Assembly (NCBI GenBank): GCA_017549665.1 | Contig: JAFYUD010000093.1 | Span: forward strand, 1 to 30,641 | DNA from: Clostridia bacterium | Lineage (GTDB): Bacteria > Bacillota_A > Clostridia > Oscillospirales > Acutalibacteraceae | Direction of reading: 5' to 3' | Length of the DNA stretch: 30,641 nucleotides | Program-made: the position numbers and the translations under genes | The notes under the pieces: generated by a model | The model's database searches: none | Told to the model about the DNA's origin: nothing | What the model saw: the letters and a program-made list of their open reading frames with translations, nothing else | In this document: in pieces, positions 15,423 through 22,397 of the stretch | Layout: each line of letters opens with the position of its first letter | Position numbering within the stretch: position 1 is the first letter of the stretch

Positions 15423-16832
15423 ACCCTTGATTCTTCCGTACAGAATCCACGTTTTCGCTTCGGTTACCTCGATATCGGCAAACTCACCGATAAGTGAAGC
15501 ATCGCCCTCGAAATCGATTGAAATATTACCCTCTGTTCTGCCTGTGAGCCAGCCCTCTTTATCGTTCGGCTCAACAAGCACTCTGTAAACCTTGCCCACC
15601 ATTGAGGCGGTTCGTCTTGCGGCAATCTCCTCCTGAGCATCGCAAAGCTCACGGAACCATTTTGATTTTTCACTGTAAGGCACGGGATCAGTCATTTCAG
15701 CCGCCTTTGTACCCACACGCTTTGAATATATGAATGTGAAAAGTGAAGTGTATTCAACTTCCTTTATAAGACTGATTGTTTCGAGCAATTCCTCATAAGT
15801 TTCACCGGGGAAGCCGACGATTATGTCACTGGTGATTGAAAGGTCAGGCATCTTTTTCTTTGCGTAAGCGATAAGATCAAGATACTGCTCACGGGTGTAT
15901 TTTCTGTTCATTTCCTTAAGGACTCTGTTGCTTCCCGACTGGACGGGCAGATGAAGATGGTGTGCAACCTTCCTGCACTCAGCCATTGCGTCAAGCAGCT
16001 CGTAAGTGCAGTCCTTGGGATGAGACGTCATAAAACGGATGATGAAATCACCCTCGATATCGTTTATCTGACGGATAAGTGAAGCGAAATTCACACCGCA
16101 ATCGGGATTTTTACCGTAGGAATTAACATTCTGTCCGAGAAGCGTGATGTCCTTTGCACCTGAAGCCACAAGCTCTCTTGCCTCGGCTAAAATATCCTCG
16201 GGGCGTCTGCTTCTCTCTCTGCCTCTGACGTAAGGCACGATACAGTATGAACAGAAGTTGTTACAGCCGTACATGATAGGAAGCCATGCCTTTGCCCCTC
16301 TGTCACGCTCTGTGGGAAGACCTTCGGCAATATTGCCCTCGTGAGGCTCGGTTTCGAAAACTCTCTTACCTCTTGAAAGCACGGTGTAGAGCATTTCGGG
16401 CAGCTTGTGAATCGCAAATGTGCCGAAAACGAGATTTACATAAGGATAGCTCTTTTTTATTCTTTCAGAAACGTGCTTCTGCTGCATCATACAGCCGCAC
16501 AGCACGATTATCAAGTCCTTTTTCTTCTCTTTTATGGGCTTGAGTGCGCCTACATTACCGAAAACTCTGTCCTCTGCATGCTCACGGACTGCACAGGTAT
16601 TGAAAAGTACAAGGTCTGCATCCTCGGGCGTGTCGGTGAAGGTGTAGCCCATTTCCCTGAGCTGACCCTTGATTCTTTCAGAGTCCGAAACGTTACCCTG
16701 ACAGCCGTATGTATGAACATACGCCTTGGGTGAAGACTCATAACGGGAGGACAACACAGTATTCACAAAAGATATAAATTTCCCCTGTTTTTCCAGCTCA
16801 GCAGGTGAAACAAAAACTTCGTTTTTCTCCAA
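15417..16832 (-). CDS. miaB: tRNA-2-methylthio-N6-dimethylallyladenosine synthase
   Basis: MiaB is a radical-SAM methylthiotransferase that adds a methylthio group to i6A37 of tRNA. The N-terminal UPF0004 domain begins at YVHTYGCQGNVSDSE and has its cysteines in YGCQ, FNTCAVRE and VLCGCMMQ. The radical-SAM cluster motif is YGCNNFCSYCIVPY (C-x3-C-x2-C), followed by RGRERSR. A TRAM domain closes the protein (about residues 400-470). I chose a TTG start at 16832, giving 471 residues, because GGAGG lies eight bases upstream of it; the longer reading from a TTG at 16850 would place that ribosome site inside the gene. No suitable ATG is present. It heads the long operon and has its own promoter. 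Confidence 0.95.
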   Translation of the reverse strand: MEKNEVFVSPAELEKQGKFISFVNTVLSSRYESSPKAYVHTYGCQGNVSDSERIKGQLREMGYTFTDTPEDADLVLFNTCAVREHAEDRVFGNVGALKPIKEKKKDLIIVLCGCMMQQKHVSERIKKSYPYVNLVFGTFAIHKLPEMLYTVLSRGKRVFETEPHEGNIAEGLPTERDRGAKAWLPIMYGCNNFCSYCIVPYVRGRERSRRPEDILAEARELVASGAKDITLLGQNVNSYGKNPDCGVNFASLIRQINDIEGDFIIRFMTSHPKDCTYELLDAMAECRKVAHHLHLPVQSGSNRVLKEMNRKYTREQYLDLIAYAKKKMPDLSITSDIIVGFPGETYEELLETISLIKEVEYTSLFTFIYSKRVGTKAAEMTDPVPYSEKSKWFRELCDAQEEIAARRTASMVGKVYRVLVEPNDKEGWLTGRTEGNISIDFEGDASLIGEFADIEVTEAKTWILYGRIKGN

Positions 16833-16872
16833 AATAGTATCCTCCGACAAATAATTATACTTTAACTCATAT

Positions 16873-16901
16873 ATTATAGTATAAATCTTTTCAATTGTAA
16901 A
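16873..16901 (-). promoter_or_regulatory. Sigma-A-type promoter of the miaB operon
   Basis: On the minus strand, TTTACA (16901-16896) and a perfect TATAAT (16878-16873) are separated by exactly 17 bases. Transcription would begin about 35 bases before the miaB start. It is divergent from the secreted phosphoesterase promoter 39 bases away. Confidence 0.8.
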
Positions 16902-16939
16902 CAGGAAAATTTAATTTTTTATTTTAAGAAAAAGACATA

Positions 16940-16968
16940 TTGCATTTATCTGTCTGCTTTGGTAGAAT
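16940..16968 (+). promoter_or_regulatory. Sigma-A-type promoter of the secreted metallophosphoesterase
   Basis: TTGCAT (16940-16945) and TAGAAT (16963-16968) are separated by 17 bases. The leader is about 27 bases and ends in AGAGGTG five bases before the ATG at 17002. The paralog at 28153-29319 has a very similar promoter and ribosome site. Confidence 0.8.
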
Positions 16969-17001
16969 TGAGTTGCAAAACAAAATTTCAGAGGTGTTTT
17001 T

Positions 17002-18174
17002 ATGAAAATTTTCAGGAGATTTATCTGCTTCAGCCTTTCTGTTATGATGCTTATGACAGCATTTTCAATGTTTGCATCAGCAGAAGATGCAGCCGCACTT
17101 AAATTCGGCAGTGACGGAAAATTTCAGATAATGGTTTTCGCAGATATTCAGGACGACGCACCTGTCAAGGAAACTACCATCACTCTTATGACCGAAGCTC
17201 TTGAAAAAGCAAAGCCTGACCTTGTTGTCTATCTCGGTGACAACACCATCGGAGCCGGAATGGAAGACACTATAAAGGAAATTGTTGCACCAACTGTTGC
17301 CGCAGGCGTACCCTTTGCCTTCGTTTACGGCAATCACGACCCCGAATTCGGTGAAAAGGAAGAGCTTTACTCATATTACAAGAATGCAGGCGGAGACCTT
17401 TGTCTTACAACCGATGCAGCTCCCGACACCTATGGCTTCGGCAACTCAAATCTTACCGTAAAATCATCCGACGGAAAGAAAACTGCCTTCAATCTGTGGT
17501 TTATCGATTCAGGCTCATCAAACCCCGATAAGGAAGTGGGCGGCTACGACTACGTTCACGAGGATCAGGTCAGCTGGATGAGGTCAACTGCCGAAAAGCT
17601 TAAGGCTGAAAACGGCGGTGAATACGTCCCCTCAATGCTTTTCCAGCATATCATCATGCCCGAAGTGTATGAAATTCTCTACCCGAAGCTGCCCTTCAAC
17701 ATCGGCAAGGACTACACAATGAACGGCGTTTCATACTTCCCCGTTCCATTCTTTTCAAGACATACGGGCGTTATCCTTGAGCCCTGCAGTCCCTCATTCA
17801 ACTCCGTGGGTCAGTTTGACGCATGTGTGGAAACAGGAGTCATCGCAACCTTCCACGGCCACGACCATGTAAACGATTTCACAACCAATTACAAGGGCGT
17901 TCACATCGTGAACATTCCCACAGTGGGCGGTCAGGCATATTCCGACGCAATTTCACGAGGCGTGGGACTTATCACTCTTGACGAAAACGACCTGACAGAT
18001 TTTGAATACAAGACAATGTACATGTTTGACATGGCACTTGAGGACGGCTCCGAAATCCTTAATTGCGAGGACGCAAGAAGCGAAGGCTACTATAAATTCG
18101 TCAGATTTTTCAGAAAAGCTCTCAACGCAATACATAACATTTCCGTAAGAAAAGCATACGAATATGACAGATAA
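17002..18174 (+). CDS. Secreted metallophosphoesterase (paralog 1)
   Basis: The 390-residue product has a classic signal peptide (MKIFRRFICF, hydrophobic core, cleavage likely near ASA-ED at residue 27/28), so it is exported. It belongs to the calcineurin-like/purple-acid-phosphatase-like superfamily: motif I is FADIQDD (D48, with Gln at 50 in place of the usual His), motif II YLGDNTIG (D80), motif III GNHD (111-114), motif IV LFQHII (H216) and motif V HGHDH (285-289). The substrate is unknown. Both paralogs in the window share this variant motif I. The C-terminal 45 residues (about 345-390) are basic and end without an anchor or dockerin. The gene stands alone with its own promoter and a strong terminator. 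Confidence 0.9.
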   Translation: MKIFRRFICFSLSVMMLMTAFSMFASAEDAAALKFGSDGKFQIMVFADIQDDAPVKETTITLMTEALEKAKPDLVVYLGDNTIGAGMEDTIKEIVAPTVAAGVPFAFVYGNHDPEFGEKEELYSYYKNAGGDLCLTTDAAPDTYGFGNSNLTVKSSDGKKTAFNLWFIDSGSSNPDKEVGGYDYVHEDQVSWMRSTAEKLKAENGGEYVPSMLFQHIIMPEVYEILYPKLPFNIGKDYTMNGVSYFPVPFFSRHTGVILEPCSPSFNSVGQFDACVETGVIATFHGHDHVNDFTTNYKGVHIVNIPTVGGQAYSDAISRGVGLITLDENDLTDFEYKTMYMFDMALEDGSEILNCEDARSEGYYKFVRFFRKALNAIHNISVRKAYEYDR

Positions 18175-18177
18175 TGC

Positions 18178-18210
18178 AAAAAAAACAGTCACGGATGTGA
18201 CTGTTTTTTA
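18178..18210 (+). terminator. Rho-independent terminator
   Basis: A stem AACAGTCAC/GTGACTGTT with loop GGAT, followed by six T residues, lies immediately after the secreted phosphoesterase. The first period-7 repeat array begins at its last base. Confidence 0.9.
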
Positions 18211-18594
18211 ATTAGTAATGCATAATGAGCAATTAGCAATTGCAGAAGGGCTGCGCCCTTACCTGTTTTATTTGTAACACTGCAAGGCGGGCGATGAATC
18301 ATCGCCCCTACAGAAAACAATTGGAAATTACAGATAAACAAGGCTCCCTCGTGGAGGGAGGCTGTTGTTTTTGTTAACTGACAGCGTACCCGTAGGGGCG
18401 TTTATCAAACGCCCGTAGGAACAACTTATAATTTCAATAAATTCAGACAGAAGGAATACTGAATTTTACAATGCTTTCGCATTACCACTACAAAGCAATT
18501 AACAGAAATTTACCAATTAATAAAGCCCCCCTTTAAAATAAAAAGGGAGCTTTTTTTAATTGTAAATTGTACACTGTACATTGTAAATTTATTC
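18210..18594. repeat. Non-coding mosaic of palindromes and period-7 arrays
   Basis: This gap of about 385 bases contains no credible gene. In order it holds: a period-7 array with units such as AATTAGT and AATGAGC (18210-18244); a hairpin AAGGGCTGCGCCCTT (18246-18260); the palindrome GGGCGATGAATCATCGCCC followed by CTACAG (18289-18313) and GAAAACAATTGG, the same junction as in C1/C2 but with the intervening spacer missing; the CTCCCTC-GTG-GAGGGAG hairpin (about 18344-18361); GGGCGTTTATCAAACGCCC (18396-18414); about 110 bases of unremarkable sequence; an imperfect hairpin with a T-run (18523-18557); and a TTGTACA-type array (18560-18587), eight bases from the oxidoreductase stop codon. Confidence 0.85.
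18523..18557 (+). terminator. Imperfect hairpin with T-tract, possible bidirectional terminator
   Basis: AAAGCCCCCCTTT pairs imperfectly with AAAGGGAGCTTT across an A-rich loop and is followed by seven T residues on the plus strand. No plus-strand gene ends right before it; on the minus strand it is about 40 bases after the oxidoreductase stop, where the U-run (TTTATTAATT) is weaker. It could serve the oxidoreductase or simply be another repeat module. Confidence 0.45.
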
Positions 18595-19689
18595 TCAGAA
18601 CTGCGGAATCTCCACAGGCATACCGCCCATTTCTGCTGACTTGTGTGCAAGGATGCCGGGGATTGACATCTGGATTGCAAAATCAACGTCAAGGTCAGGC
18701 TTTCTGCCCTCTGCGATGCAGGAAATGAAATCCTTGACCATTTTTCCGTCGGCACCGCCGTGGCCGCTGTTGTCCTCACCGTCATATGCTGTTGTGACGG
18801 GAATATCAATCTTTGAATTTGCTGAGAATGTACCGGGAACGCTGTGAAGACTTGCAAGTGTATGTGCGTTGTCAACAACTGTTCTGCGGTCTGTTTCAAG
18901 AGTACCTCTCGTGCCGCACACTCTGTAATTGTGGTCGTAGCTTGTGTATGCGCCGAATGAAACGAGAAGTCTGATAACTGCGCCCTTTGCAGTCTTGAAG
19001 AGAGCAACGCCCGTTTCTTTTCTTTCAGGTGTGTAGGGGTCGTAATGAACATCAGCCTCCATGCAGGTTACGCTGACACATTTGTCGTCCATAACGTAGA
19101 GAAGGGGGCCCAGCTCGTGAGTAAGATAATGAATCGCAGGCTGATAGGTTCTCCAGTGACCCTCGGGATAGTAATCGGGTGCGAATTCATTGGGATCAAG
19201 AGCATGGAGATACTCAGCCTCTGCGTAAGCTATCTCACCGAGAAGACCGTCCTTGTGCATCTTTCTCCATGTCTGCACAAATGCCCAGTAGCAGCAGTTT
19301 TCAGCTGCCATATATGTAAGCTCGGGATGAGAATTGACAAGCTCCTTGAGCTGCTTTGCCTCTTCAAGAGAATTTACGGCAGGAATTTCACTGAGAACAT
19401 GCTTACCTGCTTCCATAGCCTTTGTAACGATAGGCACGTGATAAACAGCCTCGGTTGCAACGATAACAGCATCGATATCAGTCTTAAGCATCTCGTCGTA
19501 ATCGCTGAACTGAATAATATCCTTATCTTCAAGAACCTCGGAAAGCTCCTCGTAGCCTGACTTGAGAATTTTGGGATTGTGGTCGCAGCAGGCAATAAGC
19601 TTTGCATTCTTTACGCCCTTGAGACATCTTGCAATGGCTGTACCTCTTCCGAGACCTACAACGCCGACCTTAATGATTTTTTCACTCAT
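18595..19689 (-). CDS. Gfo/Idh/MocA-family oxidoreductase
   Basis: The 364-residue product is an NAD(P)-dependent sugar or inositol dehydrogenase-like enzyme. The Rossmann fold begins at KVGVVGLGRGTAIA (residues 7-20). The usual E-K-P motif at the end of the nucleotide-binding domain is E-I-P here (101-103, HVLSEIPAVNS), so the conserved lysine is missing; the motif is otherwise in the expected place. A histidine-bearing segment, PAIHYLTHELGPL, sits where catalytic histidines lie in related enzymes. The substrate is unknown, and no transporter or sugar gene adjoins it. ATG at 19689 with GAGGAGTG upstream is chosen over an in-frame ATG three codons earlier. The gene is monocistronic, with a clear promoter. 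Confidence 0.9.
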   Translation of the reverse strand: MSEKIIKVGVVGLGRGTAIARCLKGVKNAKLIACCDHNPKILKSGYEELSEVLEDKDIIQFSDYDEMLKTDIDAVIVATEAVYHVPIVTKAMEAGKHVLSEIPAVNSLEEAKQLKELVNSHPELTYMAAENCCYWAFVQTWRKMHKDGLLGEIAYAEAEYLHALDPNEFAPDYYPEGHWRTYQPAIHYLTHELGPLLYVMDDKCVSVTCMEADVHYDPYTPERKETGVALFKTAKGAVIRLLVSFGAYTSYDHNYRVCGTRGTLETDRRTVVDNAHTLASLHSVPGTFSANSKIDIPVTTAYDGEDNSGHGGADGKMVKDFISCIAEGRKPDLDVDFAIQMSIPGILAHKSAEMGGMPVEIPQF

Positions 19690-19727
19690 AAATAACACTC
19701 CTCGGAAACATTAAGTAATACGGTCTT

Positions 19728-19756
19728 ATTCTATCACACAAATCTGCGTAAATCAA
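19728..19756 (-). promoter_or_regulatory. Sigma-A-type promoter of the oxidoreductase gene
   Basis: On the minus strand, TTGATT (19756-19751) and TAGAAT (19733-19728) are separated by 17 bases. It lies in the gap after the DUF4363 gene, so the oxidoreductase need not depend on read-through from the DUF421 promoter. Confidence 0.78.
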
Positions 19757-19763
19757 CCGGATT

Positions 19764-20099
19764 TCAAAAGACATTTCCGAAACTGAGCCTTTCTGTCTGC
19801 CTGATATTTTCTATATATCCCGTTATCACGCCTCTGCTTTCGGAAATTCCCTCGTCGTTCTTGCTGTCAACTTCCTTTTTCAGCGAAAACATTTCCACGT
19901 CAAGGGCGTCAATATCTTCATTTCCCAGAAACATTCCCAGAAAATCCTTTGTTTCCTGCCACAATTCAAATGCTTCTGCGGCATCCTCCTCAAGCACAGA
20001 ATGAAGCTGACTGAGAATATTATCAACCGCCATATTTTCCCACACGGAAAATCCCAGAGAAACAATAATTATCGAAACTGCGATAATCAGCCTTTTCAT
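19764..20099 (-). CDS. DUF4363-family small membrane-anchored protein
   Basis: The 111-residue product starts MKRLIIAVSIIIVSLGFSVWEN, a single N-terminal membrane helix (about residues 3-18), followed by a charged, helical extracytoplasmic domain. The pattern of an aromatic/acidic helix (DNILSQLHSVLEEDAAEAFELWQ) and the position directly after a DUF421 gene fit DUF4363, a family usually found next to DUF421 in Clostridia. Function unknown. Its ATG overlaps the DUF421 stop by one base, indicating coupled translation and probably a joint complex. Confidence 0.75.
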   Translation of the reverse strand: MKRLIIAVSIIIVSLGFSVWENMAVDNILSQLHSVLEEDAAEAFELWQETKDFLGMFLGNEDIDALDVEMFSLKKEVDSKNDEGISESRGVITGYIENIRQTERLSFGNVF

Positions 20100-20773
20100 C
20101 AGTCAGACTCCTTTTTTATAATATCCGTATTCCCCTCAGGGTCAGAAGTCAGCAGCAGAATGTCATGGGCGCTGAGATTTTTTTCCGCAAGAATCTGCCT
20201 TAGTGCGTTTTCCGTCATGCCGCAGTCGTGCATACCTGACTTTATAATTCTGCCGTCACATATAACAACACACTGAATGGAGGATTTTTCACCCTGAAGA
20301 CAGGTGTCACCTACCGTTACATTGCGTTTTTCGGGCTTGAGCAGTACGCTCAGAGACCCGTCAGTTTCAGCAACGGCATACTGCACATCACTGATGCTGA
20401 AAACGTCCTTTTCCCTGAGTGCTTCAAGCAGGTCATCGACGGTGTAACGCAGCCGTTTCATCTGCTTCTGGTCAAGGACACCGTTTCTGATAATGATAAT
20501 TGAATTTCCCTGAATGAGTGAACGGAATCTGATGCTTTTCATTGCAACTGCCGACATGACAATCTCAGACGCAGCCAGAAGAAGCACAGCTACGATTGAG
20601 TTTATCATTGGAATATCATTATCCTGCATGGGAATTGCCGCCACCTCGGAAATGAGCATTGTAATAACAAGCTCCCCCGGCTGCAGCTGACCTATCTGCC
20701 GTTTGCCCATAACACGCATTATAACGATAAGAAGAATATAGAGAATCAGAGTTCTTGCAACAGTAACATACAT
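20099..20773 (-). CDS. DUF421 (YetF/YcaP-type) membrane protein
   Basis: The 224-residue product has three N-terminal membrane helices (about residues 4-22, 37-51 and 58-76) and a soluble domain. The DUF421 signature is GKRQIGQLQPGELVITMLISEVAAIPMQD near residues 23-51, followed by QGNSIIIIRNGVLDQKQMKRLRYTVDDLLEALREK. DUF421 proteins in spore formers are linked to the spore inner membrane; a DUF421 protein (2Duf) is known to raise spore heat resistance in Bacillus. Here the gene is divergent from a gerA operon, which fits such a role. The ATG at 20773 is chosen because AAGGGTG lies upstream; an in-frame start 18 codons earlier would run through the shared regulatory palindrome. Confidence 0.88.
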   Translation of the reverse strand: MYVTVARTLILYILLIVIMRVMGKRQIGQLQPGELVITMLISEVAAIPMQDNDIPMINSIVAVLLLAASEIVMSAVAMKSIRFRSLIQGNSIIIIRNGVLDQKQMKRLRYTVDDLLEALREKDVFSISDVQYAVAETDGSLSVLLKPEKRNVTVGDTCLQGEKSSIQCVVICDGRIIKSGMHDCGMTENALRQILAEKNLSAHDILLLTSDPEGNTDIIKKESD

Positions 20774-20855
20774 AAAATCACCCTTGTCATTATTCCCCCT
20801 GAGATGAAGAATATTCTTGTACTTCACGGGAATACCAACAAGGGTGAATTTTATG
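20771..20855. promoter_or_regulatory. Divergent quasi-palindromic control region, gerA / DUF421
   Basis: The region from one start codon to the other is an imperfect inverted repeat centred on AAGAATATTCTT (20807-20818). Outward from the centre both arms carry GAATA, a 14-base spacer, GGGAATA (20828-20834 on plus; 20797-20791 on minus), then ACAAGGGTGA and ATTTTATG. GAATA with GGGAATAAT (minus arm) fits the sigma-F-type forespore pattern (GnATA, about 15 bases, GGnnAnAnT); the plus arm has GGGAATACC, one mismatch at the final T. If used, both promoters would share an overlapping -35 and give leaders of only about 10 bases. The symmetry is seen directly; the sigma assignment is inferred. Confidence 0.6.
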
Positions 20856-22397
20856 AAAAATTTTTTCAGCTTTATAAAAAAATCAGAAAAAACCGTTTCT
20901 CAGCCTGTAAAAAATCAGCCTTCTGAAGAAATTCCCGACGGGATACGGCTTTCTCTTGACGAAAATATAAATTCTCTTCGTGAAATGTTCGGTGAAAGCT
21001 TTGACCTTGTTATAAAACAAAGTGATATAAACGGTGTGAAAATCGCATTCGTGCTTCTCGACGGAATGTATAATAATCTTCTTGCATCGGAGGCTGTCAT
21101 TCAGCCTGTGCTGAACACGGATTTTTCCTGCACCGAGCCTGAAATTCTGTCTGAATATATCGTTTCCCACCGTGTGACCGAGTGTGACAGCAAAAAGCTT
21201 ACAACAATGCAGTCTGCCGTTGATATGCTTATTTCGGGATGTCTGCTGTTTTTTATTGACGGTGTGACGGAATGCCGAAGCTTCAGCGTGCAGGGATATC
21301 CGAAAAAGTCCATCGGCTCCCCAGAATCGGAAACTCAGGAAAACGGCTCACACGAAGGCTTCGGGGATATGTACAAGGACAATGTCACACTTGTCAGACG
21401 AAGACTTAAGAATCCCTATGTGCGCTTTGAAACGGTCACGGTAGGTGAAACGAGCCGCACGGCAGTGTGCATGTGTTATCACGCCGGGCGTGCAGACCCC
21501 GTAATCGTAAAAAATATCAAAGAAAAACTTGAAGCAATAAGGCTCGACATTGTGTCCGGTGCAGGCGCAATAAGACCGTTTCTTGAGGAAAAACAGCCGT
21601 CACTTTTTTCCACCACGGGTACAACGGAAAGACCTGATGTCTTTGCCGCAAAAATTGCCGAGGGCAGAGTGGGAATCATAGTTGACGGCACGCCCTATGC
21701 CCTTATAGTGCCTCATCTTTTTATTGAAAATTTCCATTCACTTGACGACTATCTCAGCCGTCCTTACTATGCAACCATATCACGGATACTTAAAATCCTG
21801 TGCTTCTTCCTTGCAGTTTTTCTTCCCGGCACTTACGTTGCCGTAGGCACATTTCATCAGGAAATTTTCCCCTCCGCAATAATCTACGACATTGTGTCCT
21901 CACTTGAGAATACGCCCTTTCCTCTGGTGGTTGAGTCACTTGTCATTCATTTTATATACGAAATCGTCAGGGAGGCAGGACTGAGAATGCCGAAAACAAT
22001 CGGTCATGCAGTCAGCATAGTGGGCGCACTTGTAATCGGTGATGCGGCAGTTTCTGCCGGTCTTATCAGCGCACCTATGCTCATTATCGTTGCAATCACT
22101 GCAATCTGCTCGGCCGTTACATCAAATCTGCATCAGCCCACATCTTTTCTCAGGATGATATTCATCATCACGGGCGGAATAACGGGACTTTTCGGTATAA
22201 TGACAGGCTTTGCACTTATGACAGTCGACATCTGCTCACACAATTCCTTCGGAATCCCCGTAACATCTCCGCTGTCACCCTTTGATGCATACGCCGTGCG
22301 TGACAGCGTGCTTTTCGCAGGGTGGAAATCTGTAGGCAGACGCTTTATAAAAATTCAGGATCTGAAAGGAAGTAATACCGATGCAGACAAAAGCTGA
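20853..22397 (+). CDS. Spore germination protein, GerA family (A subunit)
   Basis: The A subunit of a GerA-type nutrient germinant receptor sits in the spore inner membrane and with the B and C subunits triggers germination. The 514-residue product has a hydrophilic N-terminal domain (about residues 1-285) and a C-terminal region with about five membrane helices. The family block GTTERPDVFAAKIAEGRVGIIVDGTPYALIVP (in two parts, about 255-288) is highly characteristic. The start ATG at 20853 has AAGGGTG upstream; a longer in-frame start lies inside the control palindrome. The gene overlaps gerB by 17 bases. SpoVAF is a relative, but the gerA-gerB-gerC order makes this a receptor operon. The germinant cannot be predicted. 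Confidence 0.95.
   Translation: MKNFFSFIKKSEKTVSQPVKNQPSEEIPDGIRLSLDENINSLREMFGESFDLVIKQSDINGVKIAFVLLDGMYNNLLASEAVIQPVLNTDFSCTEPEILSEYIVSHRVTECDSKKLTTMQSAVDMLISGCLLFFIDGVTECRSFSVQGYPKKSIGSPESETQENGSHEGFGDMYKDNVTLVRRRLKNPYVRFETVTVGETSRTAVCMCYHAGRADPVIVKNIKEKLEAIRLDIVSGAGAIRPFLEEKQPSLFSTTGTTERPDVFAAKIAEGRVGIIVDGTPYALIVPHLFIENFHSLDDYLSRPYYATISRILKILCFFLAVFLPGTYVAVGTFHQEIFPSAIIYDIVSSLENTPFPLVVESLVIHFIYEIVREAGLRMPKTIGHAVSIVGALVIGDAAVSAGLISAPMLIIVAITAICSAVTSNLHQPTSFLRMIFIITGGITGLFGIMTGFALMTVDICSHNSFGIPVTSPLSPFDAYAVRDSVLFAGWKSVGRRFIKIQDLKGSNTDADKS

Noticed and set aside
18210..18594. An insertion sequence or a remnant transposon.
   Set aside because: No transposase fragment or clear terminal inverted repeats and target duplication could be seen.
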